Below, one piece after another: positions 28,728-36,699 of a stretch of 64,000 nt of DNA. Origin of the DNA: Flavobacterium psychrotrophum. GTDB lineage: Bacteria > Bacteroidota > Bacteroidia > Flavobacteriales > Flavobacteriaceae. A program made the position numbers and the translations under genes. The notes below the pieces were generated by a model that searched no databases, was not told the DNA's origin, and saw nothing but the letters and a program-made list of their open reading frames with translations. Within the stretch, counting starts at the first letter, position 1, and each line of letters opens with the position of its first letter. The stretch is from positions 3,534,001 through 3,598,000 of the forward strand of contig NZ_CP031557.1 in assembly GCF_003403075.1 (NCBI RefSeq), written 5' to 3'.

Positions 28728-30053
28728 TTAGTTTTGTGCTTTGTCTTTAGCAGGTACATAATCTAAAATAAGTCGCTGGTTAGGGTTAAGATATTTCTTA
28801 GCCACATCCCTTATCTCTTCTCTTGTAATAGTGCGGTAAATTTCTACCTCAGTATTAATAAGGTTAGTATCACCATATAAAAGGTAGAATGTAGACAGGT
28901 TACTAGCTACACCTTCTACGCTGGCGTTGCTGTTTACATACTGGTTTTCTACCTCGTTTTTAAGCTTTTGGAATTCCCTTTCAGAAATAAGCTCTGTTTG
29001 TATTTTTACAACTTCAGCATCCGCATCAGCAAGGATTTCCTGAGGCGTGTGGCCCGGCATTGGTATACCATAAACAAAGTAAGTACCGTAGTCTTCTTCG
29101 CTGTAGCTGCCTGCACCTATCTGCATTGCTTTTTTGTCTTCGTCTACAATTTTCTTGTACATCCTTGAACTCTTACCACCGCTAAGTACTGATGAAATAA
29201 GATCAAGAACGCGGGCATCTCTTGTACTCATGGCCGGTGTGCGGTAAGCAGCAACGATCATTGGTAACTGAATGTTTGGATCCTCAAACGTAGCGTGTAT
29301 TGTTTGCGTTATAGGAGCCTCCTCTATTTTAGTACGAGTTACAGCAGCACCTTTAGGTATGTGGCCATAATACTGTTCTACCCATTTTTTAACCTGAGCC
29401 TTATCAAAGTCTCCGGCTACAGTTAGCACTGCATTGTTAGGCACATAGAATTTTTTGTTGAATGCCTGGAACTCTGCAAGGGTAGCAGCATCCAGGTGAT
29501 CCATAGATCCGATAGTTGTCCAGCGGTATGGGTGTGTTTTAAACAGGCCTTTTTTAATTTCCTGCATAAGCTGACCATAAGGACTGTTGTCATAACGCAT
29601 CCTTTTCTCCTCTTTTACAACCTCATTTTGTGTATCTACACCTATCTGGTTAATAACCGGGTGCCACATACGCTCAGCTTCCATCCAAAGACCAAGTTCT
29701 ACGTTGTTAGAAGGAAAAACCTCATAATAGTAAGTACGGTCATCTGTAGTGTTGGCATTATTGTTACCACCATTAGCAGTTACAATTTTAAACCATTCGC
29801 CTCTTTTAATGTTATCAGTACCTTCAAATAAAAGGTGTTCAAAAAAGTGTGCGAAACCGGTACGGTCTGTTTGTTCATCTTTAGAGCCCACGTGGTACAT
29901 TACAGATGTAACGGTAACCGGGGCGCTCTTATCCTGTTGCAGGATAACATGAAGCCCATTGTCTAAGTTGTACTCTTCAAACTCCACCTTTTGTGCGTGA
30001 GCCGCAGCCCCCAGCACTAAAAGCGAACCTAAAGCCATTATGGATTTTTTCAT
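28728..30053 (-). CDS. Secreted M16 zinc peptidase, catalytic subunit
   Basis: A 441-residue insulinase-family protease with signal peptide (cleavage near AHA-QK, residue 20). The inverted zinc motif HFFEH is at residues 69-73 with the further acidic ligand expected about 70-80 residues later (NEVVKEEKRMRYDN region). The C-terminal half carries the M16_C domain (GHTPQEILADADAEV). It is the first gene of a two-gene operon with the zinc-less M16 protein starting 16 bases downstream. Such active/inactive pairs form heterodimeric peptidases in bacteria, which is probably the case here. Confidence 0.93.
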   Translation of the reverse strand: MKKSIMALGSLLVLGAAAHAQKVEFEEYNLDNGLHVILQQDKSAPVTVTSVMYHVGSKDEQTDRTGFAHFFEHLLFEGTDNIKRGEWFKIVTANGGNNNANTTDDRTYYYEVFPSNNVELGLWMEAERMWHPVINQIGVDTQNEVVKEEKRMRYDNSPYGQLMQEIKKGLFKTHPYRWTTIGSMDHLDAATLAEFQAFNKKFYVPNNAVLTVAGDFDKAQVKKWVEQYYGHIPKGAAVTRTKIEEAPITQTIHATFEDPNIQLPMIVAAYRTPAMSTRDARVLDLISSVLSGGKSSRMYKKIVDEDKKAMQIGAGSYSEEDYGTYFVYGIPMPGHTPQEILADADAEVVKIQTELISEREFQKLKNEVENQYVNSNASVEGVASNLSTFYLLYGDTNLINTEVEIYRTITREEIRDVAKKYLNPNQRLILDYVPAKDKAQN

Positions 30054-30192
30054 AAAAAAGTGTTGATTATTTTTTAATTCAGATAATTGGTGTGCAATTT
30101 CGGTAAATTGTTACAATTATGCTAAAATTTTTCTGCGGAAAAGATTGCTAACCAATTAAAATTATGCAAAAACCACATTTTTAAACATACCT

Positions 30193-30223
30193 GTTGCCTG
30201 ATAAATAATAAGTTGTATATTTG
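30193..30223 (+). promoter_or_regulatory. Promoter of rplU-rpmA
   Basis: A -33-like GTTG (30193-30196) and -7 TATATTTG (30216-30223) are 19 bases apart. The rplU ATG is 34 bases beyond. Confidence 0.65.
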
Positions 30224-30256
30224 CAACCTTAAAAATTTATTTTAAACCATATTGTT

Positions 30257-30616
30257 ATGTACGCAATCGTAGAGATAGCAGGGCAACAATTTAAAGTTAG
30301 CAAAGACCAAAAGGTATTTGTTCACCGTTTAGAAGGTAAAGAAGGAGATGCGGTTAATTTCGCAAAAGTTCTTTTACTTGATGATAACGGTAGCATTACT
30401 CTAGGCGCCCCGGCTATAGAAGGTGCTTCAGTAGAAGCCAAAGTTCTTCAACACCTAAAAGGAGACAAGGTAATTGTTTTCAAAAAGAAAAGAAGAAAAG
30501 GTTACAAAGTAAAGAATGGCCACCGCCAGTCGCTTACTCAAATTCAGATTACAGGCATTACAGGTGCAGGTAAAAAGAAAGCAACCAAAAAAGAAGCAGC
30601 TGCTAGCGCAGAATAA
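30257..30616 (+). CDS. rplU: 50S ribosomal protein L21
   Basis: Structural protein of the large ribosomal subunit that contacts 23S rRNA. The 119 residues begin [25 protein letters not shown]. The conserved C-terminal core is [23 protein letters not shown] short Lys/Ala-rich tail of about 20 residues extends beyond the usual ~103-residue length. Operon with rpmA 27 bases downstream, as in most bacteria. Confidence 0.99.
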   Translation: MYAIVEIAGQQFKVSKDQKVFVHRLEGKEGDAVNFAKVLLLDDNGSITLGAPAIEGASVEAKVLQHLKGDKVIVFKKKRRKGYKVKNGHRQSLTQIQITGITGAGKKKATKKEAAASAE

Positions 30617-30643
30617 TTACTAACAATTTAAAACCAAAACATC

Positions 30644-30904
30644 ATGGCTCACAAGAAAGGTGTCGGTAGTTCTAAGAACGGTAGGGAATCAGAATCGAAA
30701 CGTCTAGGTGTTAAGATTTTTGGCGGCCAGGCCGCTGGTGCTGGTAATATCATTATCAGACAGAGAGGTTCTAAGCACAATCCGGGTGAAAATGTTTACA
30801 TGGGTAAAGACCATACTTTACATGCTAAAGTTGATGGTGTTGTTAAATTCCAAAAGAAGAGAGACAACAAATCTTATGTATCTATAGTTCCGTTTGAAGC
30901 TTAA
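30644..30904 (+). CDS. rpmA: 50S ribosomal protein L27
   Basis: Large-subunit protein whose N-terminal arm reaches the peptidyl transferase centre. The 86 residues begin [24 protein letters not shown] with [20 protein letters not shown] later, all typical. The N-terminus starts directly with MAHKKG, so there is no cleavable Firmicutes-type extension. It ends at a hairpin terminator (30945-30978). A shortened copy of its first codons and of this terminator lies about 1.1 kb downstream (31799-31872). Confidence 0.99.
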   Translation: MAHKKGVGSSKNGRESESKRLGVKIFGGQAAGAGNIIIRQRGSKHNPGENVYMGKDHTLHAKVDGVVKFQKKRDNKSYVSIVPFEA

Positions 30905-30944
30905 GACATATTGTTAAACCCATCGGTTTAACTCCCTATATAAA

Positions 30945-30978
30945 AAGGCAATAAGAAATTTTCTTATCGCCTTTTTTT
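30945..30978 (+). terminator. Terminator of rplU-rpmA
   Basis: AAAAAGGCAATAAGAAA / TTTCTTATCGCCTTTTT hairpin with one internal mismatch followed by a T run. Confidence 0.88.
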
Positions 30979-31068
30979 TGTTTGCCAATTCTACCACTTA
31001 GCCAACACACAATAATAAATTAATTCTGCTGCCGTTTAAATCCTTAACCAACCAGCAAATCAATTACA

Positions 31069-31725
31069 ATGTTTAAGTTAAAAGCTTTAATAGCGTTGAT
31101 GCTTATCACTTCAGTAAGCAACTATGCTCAAGATCTCAAAAATGACACTATACAATTACAAAATTTAAATATTAAAGCTAAGGAGCCAAAATTAAAAACT
31201 GTTAATTTAAATAAAGGCAATACCTTTTTAATCACCTACCAATATGAAACTCCTGAAGCAACCTACCTTGTAGAAAACCTGCCCTATGGCGAAGTACAGG
31301 AAATTACATTATATTTCTTTTACCTGGTAAAAAACTATAATGCCGTTTCTAAAATAGAAGAAACACGGTATGAAATGACACTATATGATATTAGCGAAAA
31401 TGGCACTGCCGGAAAAAAAATAAACAGCCAGCCTATCCCCATCATTTTAAAAAAAAGCCGGAAGAGCGAGCTAAAAAACATCATAGACGTATCAGCATAC
31501 AAGCTTAAAACGTCACGATTTCTAATTAACCTTGTACGCACTTCAGAGCTTCCATGTTACGAGTGCGGCCTTTATCTGCCCAGAGTAATAGGAAGCACGC
31601 ATCGCTTATATTATATAGGGCCTATATCTGAATATAAGGTTAACATTGATTCTCATACTAAAAATAACGAAAATAGTTTTGAAGGCTTACAATGTAAAAT
31701 AAAAACAATTACGAGATATTACTAA
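31069..31725 (+). CDS. Secreted protein of unknown function
   Basis: I do not recognise this 218-residue protein. The signal peptide MFKLKALIALMLITSVSNYAQ is cleaved near residue 20-21. The mature part is Lys/Asn/Thr-rich with a beta-strand pattern (NTFLITYQYETPEATYLVENLPYGEVQEITLYFFYL) and a CYECG pair of Cys at about 179-183. It may be distantly related to surface-exposed carbohydrate or TonB-receptor-linked accessory proteins, but no motif proves it. AT content is visibly higher than in neighbours, and it lies in the accessory stretch after rpmA, so recent acquisition is possible. Confidence 0.75.
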   Translation: MFKLKALIALMLITSVSNYAQDLKNDTIQLQNLNIKAKEPKLKTVNLNKGNTFLITYQYETPEATYLVENLPYGEVQEITLYFFYLVKNYNAVSKIEETRYEMTLYDISENGTAGKKINSQPIPIILKKSRKSELKNIIDVSAYKLKTSRFLINLVRTSELPCYECGLYLPRVIGSTHRLYYIGPISEYKVNIDSHTKNNENSFEGLQCKIKTITRYY

Positions 31726-31798
31726 TTATGTAAGAGTTCATCATACTCACTAAGAATAATAAGCTTCAACGCTGCCATTTATTTCAGTGAGCAACCTA

Positions 31799-31872
31799 AA
31801 ACAAATATCATGGCTTACAAGAAACAGGAGGAAATCTAAAAAAAGCGATAAGAAATTTCTTAACGTCTTTTG
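31799..31872 (+). pseudogene. Vestige of rpmA: first codons plus terminator hairpin
   Basis: TCATGGCTTACAAGAAA at 31808-31824 differs by one base from the start of rpmA. After nine codons (MAYKKQEEI, stop 31837-31839) comes a hairpin around GCGATAAGAAATTTCTTAAC that resembles the rpmA terminator. The intervening ~230 bases of rpmA are gone. It looks like a deleted duplicate of the gene ends; a coincidental micro-ORF is the alternative. Confidence 0.55.
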
Positions 31873-31912
31873 TGTGCCATCTTTGTAACTTTATTCCTTA
31901 AAATAAAACATA

Positions 31913-32899
31913 ATGGCGCGCTTATTATCCTGCTTTAAATTTACGGTATGGTGTTTACTCCTGCTGAGCACTCTTATTACTACGGCACAAAGCAGCATTA
32001 GTAATTACAAACCTTATTTTGCCACGGCAAAGTATAATGGGGCGGAAATTATTATTCTCCGGAAATTTGAACAGGGCGGCAAGGCCAGCTATCTATATAC
32101 GAATCCGGCCACGCTTATTACCGGTACAGTCATAGCAAAAGAGATACATGCCGCGCAAACTTCGTTAGCGCAGTTAACCGCTTTATTTAAAGGAGCACCT
32201 TATTTCAGGGCATTAGCCGCATCAGAAGCCCAGTCGTTTACTTTACAGGATGCCGGCCTTATACACGGTTACCCAAAAGAGCAGGGCATTACACTTACCA
32301 TAGACCTATGCCCATCGCACAAGCCGCTGGACCGCATAATTTTCACCTCGCTTATTTCGGCATTTGCAAAAACTGAAACACATGTACCTGTAGCACTCTC
32401 TATCACGGGAAGGTTTATGCTTACCCATGCTGACGATATACAATGGCTTAAAAACCTTGAAAAACAAAACAAAATTGACATTACCTGGATAAACCATACC
32501 TACAACCACCATTACAACCCAAAAGCACCACTTCCCGACAATTTCTTACTGGAACCGGGCACTGATGTTGACTTCGAGATTTTAGGTACCGAGATAGCAC
32601 TCCTGCAACACGGATTGATACCGTCTGTATTTTTCCGTTTCCCCGGACTGGTATCAGATAATGCCGTAGTACAAAAAGTAACCGCTTACGGACTTATACC
32701 CATAGGCAGTGATGCCTGGCTGGCTAAAGGGCAGCAGGCAAACTCAGGCAGTATAGTACTCATACACGGCAATGGCAATGAACCTGTAGGGGTTAACGAT
32801 TTTATCAAACTATTACAGTCTGAAAAAGAAAAGGTACTAAACAAAGAATGGCTACTCTATGACCTACGCGAAAGTGTAGAAAATGAGTTTAAGCAGTAA
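31913..32899 (+). CDS. Polysaccharide deacetylase-like secreted protein with altered metal site
   Basis: A 328-residue NodB-homology protein with signal peptide (ending TTAQS, about residue 25). NodB motif 2 is intact as HTYNHHYN (195-202), motif 3 as FFRFPG, and the late His as LIHGNGN. Motif 1, normally T-F-D-D with catalytic and metal Asp, reads TIDLCPS (129-135), so one Asp is replaced by Leu. It may be a variant deacetylase or a carbohydrate-binding non-enzyme. The first ~110 residues have no recognised domain. Weak CATCTTTG -7-like sequence at 31878. Confidence 0.82.
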   Translation: MARLLSCFKFTVWCLLLLSTLITTAQSSISNYKPYFATAKYNGAEIIILRKFEQGGKASYLYTNPATLITGTVIAKEIHAAQTSLAQLTALFKGAPYFRALAASEAQSFTLQDAGLIHGYPKEQGITLTIDLCPSHKPLDRIIFTSLISAFAKTETHVPVALSITGRFMLTHADDIQWLKNLEKQNKIDITWINHTYNHHYNPKAPLPDNFLLEPGTDVDFEILGTEIALLQHGLIPSVFFRFPGLVSDNAVVQKVTAYGLIPIGSDAWLAKGQQANSGSIVLIHGNGNEPVGVNDFIKLLQSEKEKVLNKEWLLYDLRESVENEFKQ

Positions 32900-32925
32900 T
32901 ACTGAATACTGACCTTTATTAATAG

Positions 32926-33087
32926 CTAACTTCTCTTTCCCCTGTAGTACCCTACATAATAGCCTGCCACCCCACCCACTAAAAGCGGTACATAAAATAT
33001 AACGTGAAAAATAAGGTTAACAATCCAGCCTGCAACCATACAGATTAAAATAAGGATCAGTATAAATTTGACATCAGCAAGTTTCAT
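32926..33087 (-). CDS. Small hydrophobic membrane protein
   Basis: A 53-residue protein, MKLADVKFILILILICMVAG then a second hydrophobic stretch and tail GYYVGYYRGKRS. Two membrane helices (about 7-26 and 29-46) and a positively charged C-terminus. The frame continues upstream through a tRNA gene, so I use the internal ATG at 33087. Similar tiny proteins are common in flavobacteria; function unknown. It ends 27 bases from the convergent deacetylase stop. Confidence 0.65.
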   Translation of the reverse strand: MKLADVKFILILILICMVAGWIVNLIFHVIFYVPLLVGGVAGYYVGYYRGKRS

Positions 33088-33182
33088 GAAGCAATTTAGG
33101 TTTGAGATAATTTCGACCAATATACAAAGATCACTGAACTTCAACCACAAACATAACCTTAAAGTTAATCGGACATTAGTAA

Positions 33183-33217
33183 AGCTGCTCACTCCCGTTT
33201 TTGGAGGGCTGGGGTAA
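33183..33217. repeat. Degraded copy of the 11397-11432 repeat
   Basis: GCTGCTCACTCCC...TTTGGAGGGCTGGGGTAAG aligns to the copy near ruvB in the same orientation, with its internal hairpin partly eroded. It lies between the small membrane protein and the tRNA-Gly terminator. Confidence 0.65.
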
Positions 33218-33224
33218 GAACAAT

Positions 33225-33256
33225 AAAAAACCCGAATCAATAATGATTCGGGTTTT
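33225..33256 (-). terminator. Terminator of tRNA-Gly
   Basis: AACCCGAATCA-ATAA-TGATTCGGGTT hairpin, with a T run on the minus strand, immediately downstream of the tRNA. Confidence 0.9.
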
Positions 33257-33261
33257 AGCAG

Positions 33262-33334
<73 letters not shown>

Positions 33335-33345
33335 TTTTGTGAGTG

Positions 33346-33378
33346 CAAATATAAGTAATAATTTATTGCATGCGCAAA
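33346..33378 (-). promoter_or_regulatory. Promoter of tRNA-Gly(TCC)
   Basis: The minus strand carries TTTG (33378-33375), 21 bases, then TATATTTG (33353-33346). The tRNA 5' end is 12 bases beyond. Confidence 0.7.
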
Positions 33379-33434
33379 CTTTTTTTCAAAAAAATTACAG
33401 CATTAAAAGCTTCAGCAATATAAGATGTTTAGCC

Positions 33435-33442
33435 TAAATTTG
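33435..33442 (+). promoter_or_regulatory. Possible -7 box very close to the GNAT start
   Basis: TAAATTTG matches TAnnTTTG but ends only 8 bases before the ATG at 33451. If used, the mRNA would be nearly leaderless. No -33 TTTG is visible. Confidence 0.35.
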
Positions 33443-33450
33443 TTACCCTT

Positions 33451-33897
33451 ATGTATACACTAAAACAAATTACATCTCAGGACACATTTGCCGTGAGGCA
33501 ACCTGTACTTCGCCCCGAAAAACCTGTCGAATCCTGCGTTTTTGATGGCGATGACCTGCCCACCACCATACACTTTGGTATTTTTGAAGGCAGCACCCTT
33601 GCCGGCATCATTTCTGTTTTTAAGGCCGATCACGATTTCTTTACCGAAAATACCCAATACCAGATTCGCGGTATGGCGGTGTTAGACAATTTTCAGAAAC
33701 GCGGACTGGGCGACAAATTAGTGCGTCATGCCGAGAAACACATTAGCAGCCTAAAAGGCGAAAGGATATGGTTTAATGCCCGCGAAGCAGCTGTAGGTTT
33801 TTATGAACGAATGGGGTATGCCATTATTGGCGATGCTTTCCCGATAGGAGATATTGGCTCACATTATGTAATGCATAAAAAAATAGCTGACAGTTAA
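33451..33897 (+). CDS. GNAT family N-acetyltransferase
   Basis: A 148-residue single-domain GNAT. The acetyl-CoA loop is RGMAVLDNFQKRGLGDKLVRHAEKH (Q/R-x-x-G-x-G/A as KRGLGD), followed by strand-helix RIWFNAREAAVGFYERMGYAIIGD. It resembles the ElaA/PhnO-type small acetyltransferases of unknown substrate. Isolated gene between the tRNA and the L,D-transpeptidase gene. Confidence 0.9.
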   Translation: MYTLKQITSQDTFAVRQPVLRPEKPVESCVFDGDDLPTTIHFGIFEGSTLAGIISVFKADHDFFTENTQYQIRGMAVLDNFQKRGLGDKLVRHAEKHISSLKGERIWFNAREAAVGFYERMGYAIIGDAFPIGDIGSHYVMHKKIADS

Positions 33898-34105
33898 GAA
33901 TATAACAAAATATTATGTCTTGTTTTTAACATTTCACAAAACAGATTATGTACCTTTAATCTGAAATTTTTGTGGTCCAGCCTCAATACCCGGCAAACAC
34001 AAAATCCTGCTCGCGGAGCACTATATAATACAAAATAATACAAACCGGGTAACTGCGGCAAGCCATCAGCATTTCGTTTTTTAAACCAATCTTAAAAAAA
34101 ACATT

Positions 34106-35698
34106 ATGCAAAAGGCTGCTTACATAGTATCGCTACTGTTGTTACTTACACTACCCTCTTGCCGCAATACCGCCGGGAGCAACCTAAAAACGGCCGAAAG
34201 CCAGGCAAAAACAGCACATCTCAAAGATTCTTCTCTTTGCTTTACGCAGGATATCTTAAAAGCCACATCAGCCGAGGTGCGCGACTTTTATCACGATCAC
34301 GGCAATGTAACCGTGTGGACAACCAAGGCAGACCGCATTGCGCTACAGGAAACCATAGCGGGCGCAGAAGCCGACGGCCTGTTATCAAAAGAGTACAACC
34401 TTAACTTTTTAAAAGAGTTTGAAGCGCTTAACACCATAACCGAGGATGAAGCCCTGCGGTATGACCTGATGATGACAGAAGCATTTCGTAACCTGGCTAC
34501 ACACCTGTTTAAAGGACGCCTTAAACCATCGGGCGTGTATAGCGACTGGGCACTAAGCAGTAAACCTTTTGAAGCAGATAAACTTTTAAGTGATGCCTTA
34601 AAAAATCATGATATAGCTGATGCCATAAACCGTTGCCGTCCGCGCCATGAAATTTACAGCAGCCTGCGCCACAGCCTGGCTGTACTAAACAGCCTTGCTG
34701 ACGACAGCACCTTACCCAAAATAATCATTGAAAAAAGCCTGACGTTTAAAGATTCGTCTGCCACGGTAGCCGCCATTAAGCAACGTCTTGCCTACTGGGG
34801 CGACCTTAAAGCTGATACCATTACCACTATTTATGATGAAGCAACAGTAATAGCTGTTAAAAACTTTCAGGAGCGCCACGGCCTGCATGCTGATGGTACC
34901 GTAGGCAAACAGGTAGCTAATCTTTTAAACATAAGCCGTAACGAACGCCGTGAGCAGGTAATTGCAAACCTCGAAAGATGGAGGTGGTTTCCGTATGACT
35001 TTGGCGAGAGGGCATTGCTGATAAACATTCCCACCTACCGTTTGGCGGTATTAGAAAACGGGAAAGATACTGTACAGACCTACAAAGTGGTTGTGGGTAA
35101 ACCTGAACGCAAAAGCCCAATACTTGATTCGAAAATTACTAACCTGGTAATTAACCCTACCTGGACGGTGCCTCCTACCATTATTAAAGAAGACCTTACA
35201 CCGGCAGCCACAAAAGACCGCACTTATTTTGCCAGCCACAACATGAAGATTTATCGTGGCGATGATGAAATACAACCTGAACAATGGAAACCCGAAGAGT
35301 TTGACAAATATAAATATGTACAGGGGCCGGGCAATCACAACTCTTTAGGCAGGATAAAGTTCAACTTTTACAATACCTTTAGTGTATACCTGCACGACAC
35401 TAACCACCGCGAACTTTTTAGCAAAGGTTACCGCGCACTAAGCAGCGGGTGTGTAAGGGTACAAGATCCGTTTAAGCTCGCATCGTATCTTTTAGAAAAA
35501 GACAACCCAGACTGGAACGATAAAAAAATACAGGAAATCACAGATGCCGAAGCAACTAAAAACGTGTATATACAAAAATCCATCCGGGTGCACCAGCTTT
35601 ACTGGACGGCCTGGATGGACAAAGGCGGGCTGCAGTTTCGTGATGATATTTACAGCCTCGATAAAATATTGTATAATAAATTAAGACAGGATCTTTGA
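34106..35698 (+). CDS. L,D-transpeptidase lipoprotein (YcbB/LdtD-like)
   Basis: Forms 3-3 cross-links in peptidoglycan or attaches proteins to it. The 530 residues start with a lipoprotein signal (LTLPSC, Cys19). A scaffold domain (about 45-200) is followed by a peptidoglycan-binding domain at about 228-275 (AIKQRLAYWGDL ... NFQERHGLHADGTVGKQV) and a YkuD catalytic domain at about 310-480. The active site is SSGCVRVQDP with Cys449, and the His lies in VYLHDTNHRELF. Its 3' end overlaps by 18 bases the 3' end of a second, different L,D-transpeptidase-family gene on the opposite strand. Confidence 0.93.
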   Translation: MQKAAYIVSLLLLLTLPSCRNTAGSNLKTAESQAKTAHLKDSSLCFTQDILKATSAEVRDFYHDHGNVTVWTTKADRIALQETIAGAEADGLLSKEYNLNFLKEFEALNTITEDEALRYDLMMTEAFRNLATHLFKGRLKPSGVYSDWALSSKPFEADKLLSDALKNHDIADAINRCRPRHEIYSSLRHSLAVLNSLADDSTLPKIIIEKSLTFKDSSATVAAIKQRLAYWGDLKADTITTIYDEATVIAVKNFQERHGLHADGTVGKQVANLLNISRNERREQVIANLERWRWFPYDFGERALLINIPTYRLAVLENGKDTVQTYKVVVGKPERKSPILDSKITNLVINPTWTVPPTIIKEDLTPAATKDRTYFASHNMKIYRGDDEIQPEQWKPEEFDKYKYVQGPGNHNSLGRIKFNFYNTFSVYLHDTNHRELFSKGYRALSSGCVRVQDPFKLASYLLEKDNPDWNDKKIQEITDAEATKNVYIQKSIRVHQLYWTAWMDKGGLQFRDDIYSLDKILYNKLRQDL

Positions 35699-36373
35699 TT
35701 CGCGGTTATATTCCGGGTGGTAGATAAACAGGCATGATTTGCCTTTTATCAGGTTGATAACTTCTTTAGTAATAGCGCTTGGCAGTGCAGGGCATCCCTG
35801 GCTGCGGCCCAGCCTGTGGTGTAGTTTTATAAATGTCTCACTTACATAATCAGCAGCGTGCATTACCACTCCCCTGCTGCGTGCATTGCTGTTAAGTCCA
35901 TTTTCTAAACCATCCAGCTTAAGGCTTTGTCCGTGCTTGCCATTATAAAGTTCGCCGGTAGCATAAAAACCAAGACTACTCATATTAGAGCTGTTAGTAT
36001 TGCTAAAGCTTTGTGCAAACTCATCGCCACTATTACGTCCGTGGGCTACAAGCGTGTTGTAAACCACACTTTGCATATCCATATCAATAATCCATAACCT
36101 TTTAGTGTTTGATGACCTACTAAAATCGATAACGGTAAGCAGGTGTCTTTGTATCTTGCCCTGTGTTTTTAAAAGATTATACCCTTTAACGGCTTTTTCA
36201 AAGCACTGCATTGTAGGCATAACTGCATTGTGGGCACTTAGCGCATTGTACAACGATTCTGTTTCGGTAACCGCAGTTTTCTCAACAGGAGCTGAAATTG
36301 CTGTGTTTGTTTTTGGTGCATTGGTGTAAGAAAAGAACAAAAATAAAACCGACGTAAAAAAATTGTATACCAT
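35681..36373 (-). CDS. Murein L,D-transpeptidase catalytic domain family protein (YkuD_2)
   Basis: A 230-residue secreted protein. The N-terminal hydrophobic signal (about 5-17) is followed by a Thr/Ser-rich linker. The catalytic domain has VVYNTLVAHGRNSG, SSLGFYATGELY, RGVVMHAADYV and GRSQGCPALP (Cys194 with preceding His in the MHAADY motif). This belongs to the YkuD_2 family, a distant L,D-transpeptidase group common in Bacteroidetes. It converges on the larger L,D-transpeptidase with an 18-base overlap. Both act on the cell wall, but opposite orientation means separate transcription. Confidence 0.88.
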   Translation of the reverse strand: MVYNFFTSVLFLFFSYTNAPKTNTAISAPVEKTAVTETESLYNALSAHNAVMPTMQCFEKAVKGYNLLKTQGKIQRHLLTVIDFSRSSNTKRLWIIDMDMQSVVYNTLVAHGRNSGDEFAQSFSNTNSSNMSSLGFYATGELYNGKHGQSLKLDGLENGLNSNARSRGVVMHAADYVSETFIKLHHRLGRSQGCPALPSAITKEVINLIKGKSCLFIYHPEYNRESKILS

Positions 36374-36699
36374 TATAAACTTTTGTTGTGTGTTTTTAAC
36401 CTGGCGCTAAATAAGTTAAGAAAATCTTAATATCCAAGTAGCAACTGTGTTAAAATCAATAATTTAACATTTTCATTTAGCAAGGAAACCTCTCCTGTGC
36501 CGTTCTCACTTCATTAATCTCTATAACGGAAGCTTTAAACCGAATATTGCTTAAAGCCTGAAATCAATCCTGATTTTTTCGTATCTGCGTTTAAAGTTAA
36601 CCTTTTTAAAACACTATGGTTTCGTAAAAAATAGTAACTTTAGCACGTTTTGGTATATACAAACCAAAACCATGCCAAGACACACATAATAGATTGAAA
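36374..36699. other. Intergenic region upstream of gpmI
   Basis: About 326 bases between divergent genes with no credible coding frame. Near its right end are a weak -7 box TAACTTTA (36635-36642) and a palindrome GTTTTGGT / ACCAAAAC (36647-36670) in the presumed gpmI leader. Nothing else is recognisable. Confidence 0.5.

Noticed and set aside
33951..34105. Possible structured leader or riboswitch before the L,D-transpeptidase
   Set aside because: Short GC-rich inverted pieces are visible (GCTCGCGGAGC), but no known riboswitch core could be matched.
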